Of a stretch of DNA of 64,000 nt, positions 9,378 through 20,383 are shown piece after piece (within the stretch, counting starts at the first letter, position 1; the number at the start of each line of letters is the position of its first letter). The position numbers and the translations under genes were made by a program. The notes beneath the pieces are model-generated. The model ran no database searches. It had not been told where the DNA came from and saw only the letters and a list, made by a program, of their open reading frames with translations. The DNA is taken from assembly GCF_001315985.1 (NCBI RefSeq), contig NZ_BBBI01000007.1:60378-124377 (forward strand), in the 5' to 3' direction. This DNA is from Vulcanisaeta distributa JCM 11216 (lineage in GTDB: Archaea; Thermoproteota; Thermoprotei; Thermoproteales; Thermocladiaceae).

Positions 9378-10996
9378 TTGGTATACCCAACGGACAGAGT
9401 AGGGGCCGTAAAATATGACGCAAAAAGAGGCCAGGTCGAGTTAACTAAAGGATATCCAGAGGAGAAGTTTCTGTGGAATGTCGACTTTCACCCAACGCCA
9501 ATAAGGAAGAGGAATTGGGACTGGTATACATATGCTGCTATTTGGTTCGGTATGGCATTCATAGTGCCCAGCTGGTCCCTGGCAAGTGTTGGTCTGTCCT
9601 TTGGCTTGGGTACCTTTGACTCAATACTCCTGGTGTTCCTGGGCAATGCCATAGTGCTGGTGCCAATGATAATACAGAGCCATGGCGGTGCGAGGTACGG
9701 CATACCAGAGCCTGTCCTAACGAGGACCAGGTGGGGGGGCGTCTACGGCGCAATATTCCCGAGCTGGATTAGGGCAATCATTGGAGCCGGTTGGTGGGGG
9801 GGAATAGAGACCTACATAATGACTGAAGCAGCCGTGGGTATATACGCAATATTGGCCCATAAATTAAGTGTGATAGAGAGCTACGTGGCCCAGGGTAATG
9901 CAAGTCCATATACGTTAAGCCTAGCCTTCCCGCAAGTCTTCTGGACAACTTTCGCGGCGATAATACTACTGCAAGTAGCACTGCTCTACTTCTCGCCAGT
10001 GCCCGAGGCACAGCCAGCCCTTAAGTGGTTCGCGAGGCTCGCGGCGCCGCTGGTGCTTCTTGGCTTCGTAATACTGTGGTACAACTTCATGAGCTATCCC
10101 ACTGGAACTTCGGGCAGATATTCTCGATCAAGCCCACGGTGACCGGAATTAATTACTGGATAATGTGGTTCGCATTCCTAAACGCAAACATAGCCTACTG
10201 GGCCACAATGGCACTATCAATGCCAGACTACACCAGGTTCGCCAAGAGCCAATTCGCGCAGGCGATTGGTCAGGTGCCTATGCCGTTCATGATGCTTGTA
10301 ATAGCGGTGCTCGGGGGTCATGACCACGGGAGCCATAGAGCAGGTATACCACGTAGCTATTTGGGACCCAATACTAGCATCAACACTATACCTAAGCCCA
10401 ACACTCGCAATACTACTAAACGCATTGTTCTTACTAGCCACGTTTTCCGTGAACGTATTTGCAAATACTGTTGGACCAGCGTATGACTTCGCGAACACAT
10501 TTCCGAGGAAACTAACATGGTTCAGGGGGAGCGTTGATCGTGATCGCAGTTTCAATAGCGCTTGGTGCGTGGACGTATTACGGCTCGGCATACGGCTACC
10601 TATATAATTGGTTACTGACGTATGGTGGGTTGCTGGGGGTCTGTTGAGGGTATCATAATATTTGACTACGCATTAATAAGACGCTTCAGGTTTGAGTTAA
10701 CCGATGTATTCTGGAGCAGGGGGGGCAGGTTTAGGTACTGGAGAGGTATCAACCCGGCGGCTTTTATTACCTTCATAATTGTGGAGTTCATAATCTATGC
10801 ACCCTTCATACCATATCACGACATAATATTTAGTAACTCATGGTTACTATCCTTCCTACTATCGGGATTAATATACGTGCCGCTAATGACGCAGTGGGTC
10901 ATACCCAAATACCAACCCGAATTGAGGGGCTCGGTATTTAAAGGAGGTTATGCAAGTAATGAAGTGCTAACAGTATTTAACAATAAAGAAACGTGA
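9378..10996 (+). CDS. NCS1-type nucleobase/allantoin permease, four frameshifts
   Basis: About 535 residues and roughly twelve membrane helices. The early NWDWYTYAAIWFGMAF, the central GGARYGIPEPVLTRTRWG and PDYTRFAK are hallmarks of the nucleobase:cation symporter-1 family. The frame breaks near 10095 (CCC for CCCC), 10311, 10522 and 10632 (GGGGG for GGGG); after correction one protein runs to 10996. It imports cytosine, uracil, allantoin or hydantoin; which one is unknown. A convergent carbamate kinase follows, which would fit purine-derived nitrogen use. Starts TTG 9378 behind a TATA box. Confidence 0.88.
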
Positions 10997-11028
10997 TACA
11001 GCCCTCAAAATAAAACCCATTTTAAATG

Positions 11029-11960
11029 TCAAAAGGCTTTCTTAGGCACGATCCTTGTCCCCACTAAACCCTTAATCACGTCTCTAGCCCTACCCAGCGG
11101 TCCTATGTACGCAGCCTTCCCACCACCCTTAATGAACCTGATAACCGCTAGAACCTTCGGCCCCCCCATACTACCTGGCGGGAATTGACCTTCATTATAG
11201 TACCTCTCGAGTTCGCCGACCGTGACCTCCGTCAACCTTACCTGATTAGGCTTCTTATAATTGATGTATACGTAATCCACGTCAGTCAGTATTAATAGGT
11301 AATCAGCATTAATGGCATTAGCAAGTACTTGGCTCGCTAAGTCCTTATCGATAACCGCATCAACACCCCTAACCTCACCATTGCTGATGATTGGTATTCC
11401 GCCGCCACCCACGGCTATGGGCACGTAACCCTCCCTTAATAATAGTCTCACCAAGTCAAGCTCCATAGTGCCCACGGGCTCCGGTGATGGTACAACCCTC
11501 CTAAACCCACCACGCATATCCCACTTAAAGACCCAACCTCTCTCCTTCGATAATTTATCCGCGGTTTCCTTATCATATATCGGGCCTATGTATTTCGTGG
11601 GGGGTTTTGAAAGGCTGGGTCATTTTTATTAACGATTGACCGTGAAATAACAATGACGGGACTCCGCCGAATACCCCGCCGCAGGAACTCATTGGTCAAG
11701 GCATTGGCTATTAAGTAGCCCATCCAACCCTCGGTGGCTGCGTCGATCATATCAAGGCTCAGGTAATCACTAACCCTCTCGGCAAGCAAACCGGCCTGTG
11801 GTCCATTACCATGGGTAACGACTACGTCAAAGCCCTCTTCGATCATGTCAGCGACGTCACCTGCCGCAAGCTTAACCCGTTCCCACTGTTCCTCAGGCGA
11901 ACCAACCTTACCACCCTCTCTTGCGAAGGCGTTCCCACCCAGTGCAATTACAGCAAGCAC
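11029..11960 (-). CDS. arcC: Carbamate kinase, one frameshift
   Basis: About 311 residues starting GTG 11960. Motifs include IALGGNAFAREG at the N-terminus, VVTHGNGPQAGLL, and the C-terminal SMGGPKVLAVIRFI (family SMGPKV with one Gly, another sign of three added bases). The frame breaks at the six-G run 11598-11603; with four, QNPTKYIGPIYDKETADKL follows. The enzyme moves phosphate between carbamoyl phosphate and ADP. It may make ATP from carbamoyl phosphate or supply it for pyrimidine and arginine synthesis. Placed tail to tail with the nucleobase permease. Confidence 0.92.
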
Positions 11961-12139
11961 GCGGTATTACCGTTATACGTATTTATATTTATTATGCACT
12001 ATTGCACATACTACACATGGTGTCTAAACTTAAGTGTATACGTGTTTTATTATTCCTTACCTGATATTGTTGTAATACAACGGTATTTCCAATGATGAAA
12101 AGCATTACTTTTAAATATTGTATACGACGTATACGTTAG

Positions 12140-12426
12140 ATGCTCAAGAAGATAGGTGATATCATGCATTTATCCCACGATGGGAGATTCGTGATAAGGT
12201 TATCGTTAATTCCCCCCCACTCGGTATTACAGTTTATGACTATACAATGAAGAGACTGGGGGGGTCTCTCTACGACATTATTGGTCCTGTAAATTCGCCC
12301 TACGGTCTAGTTAAGCTGGATCCTCAACTGTCGAGGCCTGAGGACTTCGTGGGTAAGTCCGCTTATGTCAGAGACGTAGATATGAGGAAAAGGAGGGGGG
12401 GTGGTGGACATGGTCACGGCAAATAA
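12140..12426 (+). CDS. gar1: H/ACA RNP protein Gar1-like, one frameshift
   Basis: About 95 residues: MLKKIGDIMHLSHDGRFVIR, then after correcting the seven-C run at 12212 to five, PLGITVYDYTMKRLG and DIIGPVNSPYGLVKL, the beta-barrel core of Gar1, ending in a Gly/His tail (GGGHGHGK). Gar1 binds Cbf5 in the H/ACA complex that makes pseudouridine. The gene end overlaps the start of the TFB gene at 12410, an arrangement also seen in other archaea, so the two are probably cotranscribed. A TATA-like stretch TTTTAAATATTG lies near 12110. Confidence 0.85.
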
Positions 12427-13348
12427 TCTCATTAAGGCTGAGAAGCTCGTGTGTCCTAACTGTGGATCTACGGACATAGTCTTTGACCGGAAAGGGGGGG
12501 CGAATTGGTTTGTAGGCATTGTGGCTTAGTGATTGAGGAGCATGTCATGGATTTAGGACCCGAATGGAGGCATTCAGCGGCGAGGAGGCACTAGCCCATG
12601 AGAGGCTAAGCCAATAAGCCTGCACTGCCCGGTCAGGGCCTTGGCAATTCCATAATCAGTGTAAGGCATAACTTAATGCTTCATAACAAGTTAAGGGCGT
12701 TAATTAGGCTCAATAGGTATAATCAGTATCAATATACCGAGAGAAGAATTGCAGAGCTCCTTGATGTGATTAAGCCCGTTAAGTATGAACTAAACCTGCC
12801 CGATAATGTCATTGAGGAAGCCCTAGTCCTATTTAGGCAATTGGCGAGTAGGCATGACCTCAGGGGGCGTCAGGACTAAGGACCTGGCCTTAGTCCTACT
12901 CTACGTGGCCTGCAAGAGATCTAAGGTTGTTTGTACGCTCCGTGATTTAAGGAACGCCCTAAATGTCGAGAAAAGCAAGAGGATTAGCAGGCTCCTTGGT
13001 CTTGTTAGGCAGGTAATTGGCAATAATGACGTTGTTGTGAAGAGTCAGGAGGAGCTGGGTAGATTTCTCCAGAGGGTTATCAATGCCCTTAAGCTGAATG
13101 AAGACATTAGGTACCACGTGACAAAGCTGGCCATGGAGATCATTAACGAGGGGGGGCAACGTAGACGCCTAACCAATGGCAGGACATTTTACGCGCTTGT
13201 GGCTTCTGCGGTTTACATAGCCGTGACTCTAATGGGCGTTAGGAAGAGGCAGCGTGATGTTGCTGAAGCCTCTGGCGTCACTGATGTGACCATTAGGAAC
13301 CGCTATAAGGAAGTCATATCTAAGATAGATATTGTTATTGAGGTTTGA
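12410..13348 (+). CDS. tfb: Transcription initiation factor B (TFB), several frameshifts
   Basis: About 312 residues joined from ATG 12410. The N-terminal zinc ribbon has CPNCGS (residues 15-20) and CRHCGLVIEEH after correcting the seven-G run at 12494 to five. Next come the B-reader region (GPEWRAFSGEEALAHER) and two cyclin folds, ending with the second-repeat helix-turn-helix RKRQRDVAEASGVTDVTIRNR. Frames also break near 12570, 12615, 12636 and 12864, each at a G/C run. TFB bridges TBP and RNA polymerase at promoters. The usual second-half TGAPxT linker is weakly conserved, so it may be a divergent paralogue. Confidence 0.88.
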
Positions 13349-13529
13349 TGGTGAATCAACGTTATTTCATTAAAATTAAACTGGGTTCTATCCCTTGATT
13401 ATCTTCATATTACTGAGGTCGCATCGTATTTAGAGGTAGGGGGGGCCTTATTTGGGTTGGTGCGTATAACGGGGTACTTTAAACCAGGGAGGTAATTACC
13501 TGAAGTAATGATTAGAAATTTTTTAAAGG

Positions 13530-13982
13530 GTGATTTTGTTGCCTTTGTTCGTGAGTAGTGGCGTATCATCATTAATTAGGGAATTGAGTGATAAGGAGAC
13601 TAAAATCCTTGAGGAGATTTATAAGGCCGGTGGCGAGATCATGCTCAGGGATATTTGGAGGGTCATGGGTATCAAGAGTAAGGCTGGCATGCCATTCATA
13701 ACTAAGCTCGAGAAGAAGGGCTTACTTGCTAAGGAGAATGTTGGCAGTGGCAAGAGGGTCATGTATAAGGTAAGGTTGACGGAACTAGGCATGGCCGTGG
13801 CCAGGGAATTAACGGAAGCCGGGTCATTAATGAAGGTCCTCACGTATGACCTGCTGACCAGGATACCTTGCTTCTACTGCCCGTACATCGACATCTGCGG
13901 GACAACCGATGAAATAACGCCTGAGAAGTGTGAGTATCTTAATAAGTGGATTTATGAGATGGTTAAGAGGGGGGGTGTCTAA
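13530..13982 (+). CDS. TFE-beta-like (Rpc34/hRPC39-related) winged-helix Fe-S protein
   Basis: 150 residues from GTG 13530; a later start is possible because a TATA-like TTTTTTAAAG lies only a few bases upstream. Residues 20-95 form a winged helix (SDKETKILEEIYKAGG; MPFITKLEKKGLLAKEN). The C-terminal CFYCPYIDICGTTDEITPEKC carries four cysteines spaced like the cubane iron-sulfur site of TFE-beta, which helps melt promoter DNA with TFE-alpha. Its place right after gar1 and tfb fits. A MarR-type regulator with a metal site is the alternative. Confidence 0.65.
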   Translation: MILLPLFVSSGVSSLIRELSDKETKILEEIYKAGGEIMLRDIWRVMGIKSKAGMPFITKLEKKGLLAKENVGSGKRVMYKVRLTELGMAVARELTEAGSLMKVLTYDLLTRIPCFYCPYIDICGTTDEITPEKCEYLNKWIYEMVKRGGV

Positions 13983-14022
13983 TAGTTAAAATTAAATTAA
14001 TCACCGTATTAACAATAGGTTA

Positions 14023-14589
14023 ATGTCCAGGGAGTTATATAGGGTATTCATTGCCGTGGATCTAACGGACCAATTAAAGGAACCAATAATTAAGATGCAG
14101 AGGGAGTTCATGAGTGCTGGAGTCGACATGAAGCCCGTGGAGCCCGAGAACCTACACATAACCCTGAGGTTCATTGGCGAAGTAAGCAGGGAGCTTGTTG
14201 AGGAGTTGAAGAAGAGACTCAACAATGTTAGGTATAATCAATTCACAATGCATATTAGGGGGATTGGGGCATTCCCAAACATAGAGAGGCCAAGGGTTAT
14301 TTGGGTCGGCATTGAGGAGGGCGCGAGGGACTTGATGAACCTGCATGAATTAATAATGAAGTTCACGGGAGACATTGGTGAGAGGGATGAGAGGGGCTTT
14401 GTACCGCACCTAACCATTGCCAGGGTTAAGTACGTTAGGAATAGGGACAGGTACATGGAGGTTGTTAGGAAGTATGAGAATATGGACTTCGGAACGCAGT
14501 TGGTGGATTCTGTGAAGCTGAAGAGGAGTGTGTTGACGCCAAAGGGGGGGCCGATATACAGTGATTTAATGACAATAAGACTATCATGA
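14023..14589 (+). CDS. thpR: RNA 2',3'-cyclic phosphodiesterase (LigT/ThpR family)
   Basis: 188 residues with two HxTx motifs, HITLRF near residue 46 and HLTIAR near 128, the paired catalytic histidines of the 2H phosphoesterases. N-terminal RVFIAVDLTDQLKE is typical. The enzyme opens 2',3'-cyclic phosphates on RNA ends. The family motif LTPKGPIY near the C-terminus reads LTPKGGPIY at the seven-G run 14545, a good example of three added bases in frame. Starts ATG 14023. Confidence 0.92.
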   Translation: MSRELYRVFIAVDLTDQLKEPIIKMQREFMSAGVDMKPVEPENLHITLRFIGEVSRELVEELKKRLNNVRYNQFTMHIRGIGAFPNIERPRVIWVGIEEGARDLMNLHELIMKFTGDIGERDERGFVPHLTIARVKYVRNRDRYMEVVRKYENMDFGTQLVDSVKLKRSVLTPKGGPIYSDLMTIRLS

Positions 14590-14950
14590 TTAAAATACTG
14601 GACTCCCAGGTATCTTAACCTTATGTTGCTTACTCCTTAATTTATGATAGTGATACCCGGAAAGAGTACCAATACAATAAATGCACCAATACCGGCCAAA
14701 ATCCCCCCCGGGTTGGTTATGGCGCGATTAATTTGGTGCTGTATCGAACTACGTATACTGCCAATTACAGCTTTTATTTAGTTTGATTTGTAACAACCTA
14801 ATACAAATGCTCATTTTAATAGCATTTAAGGATCGGCATGGTGATACTGATATAATATTGATTGGGTTAAAGATAGTATTAATAAACGTGATTATGGTTT
14901 TCCATAAGACGGTTAGTGTAAGATGTGGGAATGGTGTTGGGTGATTTCGC
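14590..14950. other. Intergenic stretch of 360 bases, no firm gene
   Basis: A/T-rich with one seven-C run at 14703. On the minus strand from about 14720 to 14637 a short frame could encode a hydrophobic peptide (GAFIVLVLFPGITIIN at its end), but no start codon is visible in frame before a stop. I see no tRNA, repeat or clear promoter apart from A/T stretches near 14880 that may serve the next gene. Confidence 0.4.
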
Positions 14951-17900
14951 ATGAGTATTCGAATTACTGAGCGTAGTCTCTACCCAATTATTATTAATGT
15001 TCTTAGGGATATTGCTGGGAAGTACGGTATCAGCATATCCGGTGTTCAGGAAATCAGCCTCCCCAATAGGTCCTTTCCAGATATTTGGCTTCGTATCGAT
15101 AATTATAAAGTACTTATTCAGGTTAAGATAGATACTACGGAGAAGATAATCGATGATATTGCTAAGACATACCCAATAGCCAGGCAATTGGGTTTTGACC
15201 TAATTGGAATACTGTTTCCAAAGGATATTAGGCAGGTAAGACCTGAGGAACTTGAGAAGGTAGGCCCTAATCTGAGGGTTTCCCGAGGCCTGGTCCTAAC
15301 GGCTTGGCAGGGCATTGATTTAGAGGATGTGACGCTCTACGGGCTTATCGAAACCGTGGTTAAGGGCCTAGTTGAGTTTAGGCGTGTGCAGGTGCCATTA
15401 ATTGATTATTTAACGATTGCGAGGATTACCAGGGAGACTATTGAGGAACTTGCGGTAACCCTGAGGGGGGGATTAACCGGCATTAAGCAATACTTCGATG
15501 GGACCCAGGCAATCATTGGTAGCTTTGATTATTACAGGGCCATGCTCGAGGACTTTTTAAATGAGGAGGAAATGAGGATTTACACAGCCGATATAATGGC
15601 TTACCTACTCGCCCTTCAATTACTGTTCCTACATATTGTATCCAGGAGGGTTTACAATAAGGTAGTATTGCCTGAGGTGCAAAACCCACTGTCTCCAGAT
15701 GAGTATAGTGATTTCATTGATAGGCTCTATAATAGTATTATCACTTCAGGTAAGGATGTACTAAGCGATTACCATAAGATACTGGGGTCAATACTCCACA
15801 TGCTCGATATCCTTAGGGCATTAAAGACGCTAGAGCCTAATTCCTACATAAGGATAAGCCAGGTATTGGCTAAGTACGTGTATACCTTCTACCCATTAAG
15901 ACCTGAGCACGTTAAGGAGGAGCTCTTTGGCAGAATATATCAATTTGGGCTACCGCCAGAAACTAGGAAAAACCTGGGCGCCTTCTTCACAAAGCCCCCA
16001 GGCAGCTAAGGTATTGGCTAATTTAGCCATTGAGAAGTGGGATGACAAGGTTCTCGATCCAGCCTGCGGATCAGGCACACTATTGGCTGAGGCATACCAG
16101 GCCAAGCTTAGGAAAGCCAAAGAGCAGGGTATTAGCATTCCTGAGGATAGGCTTCATGAGATCTTCCTTAGGGAGCATATTGTTGGTATTGACGTTATGC
16201 AGTTCGCCAAGGAGTTAACAACAATAAACCTGGCGTTGCAGAATCCATTCGTTAAGGTTGAGCCAAGGGTATTTGCTGGTGATGGTATTGAAAAGATGGT
16301 ACATGCTGAAAAGGTAATAGGCGATGACCCATCATCGGAAAACATCGAAAGATACTTACGTGAATCCCAGGAGGAGTATATGAAACTGACTCTACCGCAT
16401 GAGGGATTTGATGTTGTTATAATGAATCCACCATTCACGAGGTGGGAAGAAAGAATTCCTGAGAGGGAAAAGGGAAAATTAGTGAGAATGCTTGGTAACA
16501 TAATTTCAGGCGGTAGGATAGGCTATTGGGCATTCTTTTTCGCGGCCTCGGACAACGTGATTAGACCTGGTGGAAAAATAGCCGCAGTAACTCCTGAGGA
16601 GTTTTTCTCGGGCCGTACGGCAATAAGCGTTAGAGAATACCTACTTGGCAGGAGGGGGGGGTATGCACTGAGGTATGTGGTTAGGAGTGCTGTGGAGACC
16701 GCCTTTAGTGAGGGTGCGCACTATAGAGATTACTTGGTTGTGCTAGAAAAGGGGGGGTGACCCGGCCAGGGATTACCTGGTCTTCATAATCCTGAAAAGA
16801 CGAATTGAGGAGCTAACGGATGGTGACATCATGAGACTTATGAATGATATAAGGACGCTCGGTCAGGGTGGGCATCATCGTTCGATCTCCAGCGATTTCT
16901 TTGACGTGGTTATTATTCACGATGTTTCGAGGCTCATAACCAGGTTTGTGGATAATTTAAAACCAATCGTGGGATTTAATAGCCCAAACGCCCAAAAGCT
17001 ATTTCTGGAATTACTTGATACGATTGGGTCCTTTCCCAAGCTTTCTGACGTGGCCGAGATAATCACTTATTGGCCCGGGAAATATAGGGGGCACGGTGAG
17101 GGTGTTGAGGATTACGCAAGGAGACTTTTTATTGCAAGATACGGCGCCAGAGGTAAAATCAGTTTCCGGCTTGTTAATGAGGATAGGGATAGGGTTGTGA
17201 TCAAGTTGGGTAACACAGACGTGAAAAGAGGCATTGATAGGAAATACCTAGTGCCAAGCCTGAGGACTGCATCTAATGTTAGGCACTTCGATATCACGGG
17301 TGAAAGCGAATTTGCGTTGGTGGATGAGCACGCACTAGAAGATGATGATTGGAAGGCAGCGGGCCTTAATGATGGCAGAAGGAGGCGTAGTGCTATATAT
17401 GATGTTCGTGAAGCCTACAGAGATAAGGCGAGCAGGACTTTAATAACGTATAGGGTCAGGATAACGTCACCAAACGTTTATTGGCTCGTCTTTCATGCCA
17501 ATTATCCCATCATTTACACAGCCACCACCTTAGGTTTAAGGTTGAAGGAATACGGTGCTAAGGACATTAACGATGCTTTAAAATACGAGAAAATACTAAC
17601 CCTATACTTGAATAGCGCATTTACATTAATTCAATTACTTGCATATCACGTGGAGACCGAGGGCGCTTGGATACGCCTTGACACCGATAGGGTTTGGAGT
17701 AATGTGATTGTTCCAAGTATTTACGATTTAAAGTATGAATTAGTGAATAGGGCGTTCTCCATATATGACAAGGTAAGTAAGATGGACGTCCCTCCACTGT
17801 ATGATAGGATTAAGAGTGGGGATTCTACGCAGAGAACCATTGATGAGTTAGTTATAGATATGCTAGGTCTTGGTGATGGGTGGAAGTCAAGATTAAATGA

Positions 17901-18039
17901 CCTGTATAGGGCCATCGGTGAGGAATTTGAGTACATGCAGAGAATACTCGAGAGCAATAGAGACACAAAAAGAAGGAGAACTGAGGAGGAAGAGGAGGAA
18001 GGTGGGAAACAACAGACAAGTCTCGATATGTTCTTTTAA
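14951..18039 (+). CDS. Single-chain restriction-modification protein (type IIG-like N6-adenine methyltransferase), two frameshifts
   Basis: About 1,030 residues. Residues 35-60 hold FPDIWLRIDNYKVLIQVKI, a PD-(D/E/Q)xK-like nuclease signature with Q in place of E. A helical linker follows, then the methyltransferase motif I VLDPACGSGTLLAEA (near 370) and motif IV NPPF (near 495), the N6-adenine type. The last 400 residues should hold target recognition; the tail is acidic (EEEEEEGG) and ends TSLDMFF. Frames break at 15996 (CCCCC for CCCC) and at the seven-G run 16751. No separate specificity or restriction gene adjoins. Cutting activity is inferred, not shown. Confidence 0.8.
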
Positions 18040-18155
18040 GTAATCGAAAATAAATTACGAAATAAGTCAATGGGCAGGGTACTTCATCATTAATAACTGG
18101 TTATGGTAATGGATCGCGATGATCCATTTTAAGCGCTAAAAATAAGCGTCACAAC

Positions 18156-19110
18156 TCACTTAATCACCCTATTGATTAAAGTCCCAATCTTCTCCACGTA
18201 CAACTCCACGGTATCGCCCGGCCTTAGCTTCGCCCAATGTCAAGCCCAGTACACCCAGACACAGTGCCGCTTCCAAATACGTCTCCTGGCCTCACGTACT
18301 CACTCATTGATACGTAGGATATCATATCCCCCAAAGTCCCACTGCATATCCTCTATCTTCGTATCACACCAAGTCTCTCCATTAACCTTAGCATAAACTC
18401 TTAGGCCCTTTATGTCGGGTAGTTCATCCCTCGTGACGATCCAGGGACCAAGCCCATTAGCAAAGTCCTTGCTCTTACCTGGACCAAGCAGGAGCCTCAG
18501 CTCCACCGCCTCCAACTCCCTGACGCTGAAGTCGTTAAATATCGTGTAACCAATAATTAATTCGTAAGCCCTATCCTTACTCACGTCCCTACCCTTCTTA
18601 TACGTTATCGCGGCCACCTCAAGCTCGAAGTCTAAGGTTTTAGCATAACTCGGCCATGGCACATCTTCCATATGTCCATAGAATATGGCTGGGTCACCCT
18701 TATAGTAAGTCGGCACTTTAAACCACTCCTCAGGTACCCTGGTGCCCATTCTCCTTGATGATGCCTCAACATGGCCCCCTAAAGGCGAGGAAGTCCCTAA
18801 GCATGTTAGCCCTGGTCAATGGAGCCTTCAACTTTACATCGCTAATTAATCTCATCACGGCAATCTCCCTATGTCTCTTCACCCAATCAATAACGCTATT
18901 GATTAGTTTCAATCCTTCATCACCTGACTGCAGGACACCCAACATATCAGGCGGCAGAACCGCACCGCAGTACCTCTCTGCATATTGCTCATCCTCACCC
19001 CTATCAATAAGCATCGCATAGCAATTATCATTTAAATCAACGACGTATCTATCATCAAGCAATACTCCGGATCTAACTCTACCATCCTTCAAGTAACTAA
19101 GTAGTTTCAT
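18156..19110 (-). CDS. Fumarylacetoacetate hydrolase family protein, several frameshifts
   Basis: About 310 residues from ATG 19110 (MKLLSYLKDG). The core has VPEEWFKVPTYYKG, then DFELEVAAITYKKGRDV with the metal-binding Glu pair, and IFNDFSVRE, all FAH signatures. Frames break at 18776 (GGGGG for GGGG), 18325 and near 18230. After correction the end reads MISYVSMSEYVRPGDVFGSGT and runs to TGA 18156. Such enzymes cleave acylpyruvates or related diketo acids, often at the end of aromatic breakdown. Divergent from the MBL gene, sharing a 63-base promoter region. Confidence 0.87.
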
Positions 19111-19127
19111 TGATATATTGTACAATT

Positions 19128-19149
19128 AATAAAACTTATAAGTTTTATT
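19128..19149. promoter_or_regulatory. Perfect 22-base palindrome in a divergent promoter
   Basis: The arm AATAAAACTTA is followed at once by its exact reverse complement, with CTTATAAG at the centre. It lies 18 bases before the FAH start and 24 bases before the MBL start, where both TATA boxes must be. It could be a shared two-way TATA element or an operator for a dimeric regulator covering both promoters. Confidence 0.65.
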
Positions 19150-19172
19150 TGAATTATTATTCATTGAAAAAC

Positions 19173-20096
19173 ATGGAATGGCAGACAGGCCTTATCGAAC
19201 TTGATAAGGGCATCTACGCATACATACAACCCAGGGGGGGTATCTGGTTCATCGCAAATGCAGGCCTAATAGTTGGTAGGGATTTCTCCATAGTCATTGA
19301 CTCATTAACAAACGAGAAAATGGCCATGGATTTCCTATCAAGCATAAGGAAAGTCACGGACAAGCCAATACGGTTTCTAATCAATACCCATTACCATGGT
19401 GATCACACATGGACCAATCACCTATTCAATGCGGTAACGATATCCCACGTAAACACGAGAAGGCTCATTGAGGAGGAAATGAGGACAAACGTGATAGGGC
19501 TTTACGAGAAGTTATTCCCCCGAAATGGATTTCAGCGGTGCCAGGTATACACCGCAGGACCTGGTCTTTTCGGAATCGCTCACGCTCTATGCGGGTGATA
19601 GGGCAATCGAGGTTAAGTACATTGGGTATCCGGCGCATACCGTCGGTGATGTCTATGTTTACATACCAGACTCCAGGGTTGTATTCACGGGTGACCTATT
19701 GTTTGCCGAACCATGCACACCCTTTGTACTATTTGGTTCAGTCTCAGGATCAATAGAGGCCCTTGATCGTTTGGCTTCATTAAATGCCGATATTTACGTG
19801 CCTGGCCACGGCCCCCCCGTGTCGTACGGTAGGAAGGCACTGTACAGGGCGAGGGATTACCTAGTGTACATTAGGATGAGGCCTGGAGATACTTTAAGGA
19901 GGGCTTGTCATTTTATGAGGCTACCCAGAGGATCGATCTCATGGAATTCGCTAATTGGTACGATAAGGAGAGGATCGTAGGTAATATAGCAAGAGCCTAT
20001 AGCGAATTCAGTGGCGAAAAGCCAGGGACGCCGCTGCAAAATCTCAATGAGGTGATAATTAAAATGAATGAATATAGAATTGCTCATATGAAATAA
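19173..20096 (+). CDS. Metallo-beta-lactamase fold hydrolase, two frameshifts
   Basis: About 307 residues from ATG 19173. The metal-binding motif THYHGDHTW lies near residue 75, later ligands are in GYPAHTVGD, VFTGDLLF and PGHGP. The last is read PGHGPPV because of a seven-C run at 19812; most relatives have PGHGPV. Frames break at 19516 (CCCCC for CCCC, restoring LFPEMDFSGARYTPQDL) and near 19880. Reaction unknown; relatives hydrolyse thioesters, lactones or nucleotides. Divergent from the FAH gene with a shared palindrome, so the pair is probably co-regulated. Confidence 0.87.
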
Positions 20097-20176
20097 TAAA
20101 ATAAAGCAAGTTTAGCCCATAAATACATACGAACTTTCCTATTAATTATTAAGGATTTTCCATTTTCAATTATTGG

Positions 20177-20269
20177 TGCGGGGGGGGTGGGATTTGAACC
20201 CACGCAGGCCTTCGCCAACGGGACCTAAACCCGTCCCCCCCTTTGACCTGGCTCGGGCACCCCCCCCGC
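20177..20269 (-). tRNA. tRNA-Leu (anticodon TAG)
   Basis: A class II tRNA with a long variable arm on the minus strand. T-loop TTCAAAT with stem GTGGG/CCCAC, anticodon stem ACGGG/CCCGT and loop TTTAGGT are clear, and CCA is encoded at 20174-20176. Both acceptor strands are read with eight G or C, making a ten-base stem; five each gives the standard seven-base GCGGGGG stem. The D-arm seven-G run likewise needs four. This is the clearest proof that the long runs are wrong. No intron is seen. Confidence 0.93.
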
Positions 20270-20383
20270 AAGCTCATTATTCATTGTCCTTGGTTTATTA
20301 ATTTTTTGTACGTACTTTTCATCGATATCTATTCGATAACTGAGAATGGTTTTTAAAGAGGGGGGTCTGCCTTGTGTGTTTCG

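Noticed and set aside
14637..14720. A minus-strand membrane peptide
   Set aside because: No start codon in frame and a run error in the middle; too little to call a gene.
9378..18039. Split genes as pseudogenes (permease, carbamate kinase, TFB, methyltransferase)
   Set aside because: Breaks fall at G/C runs and the protein text is well conserved on both sides; essential genes such as ABCE1 and TFB show the same breaks.
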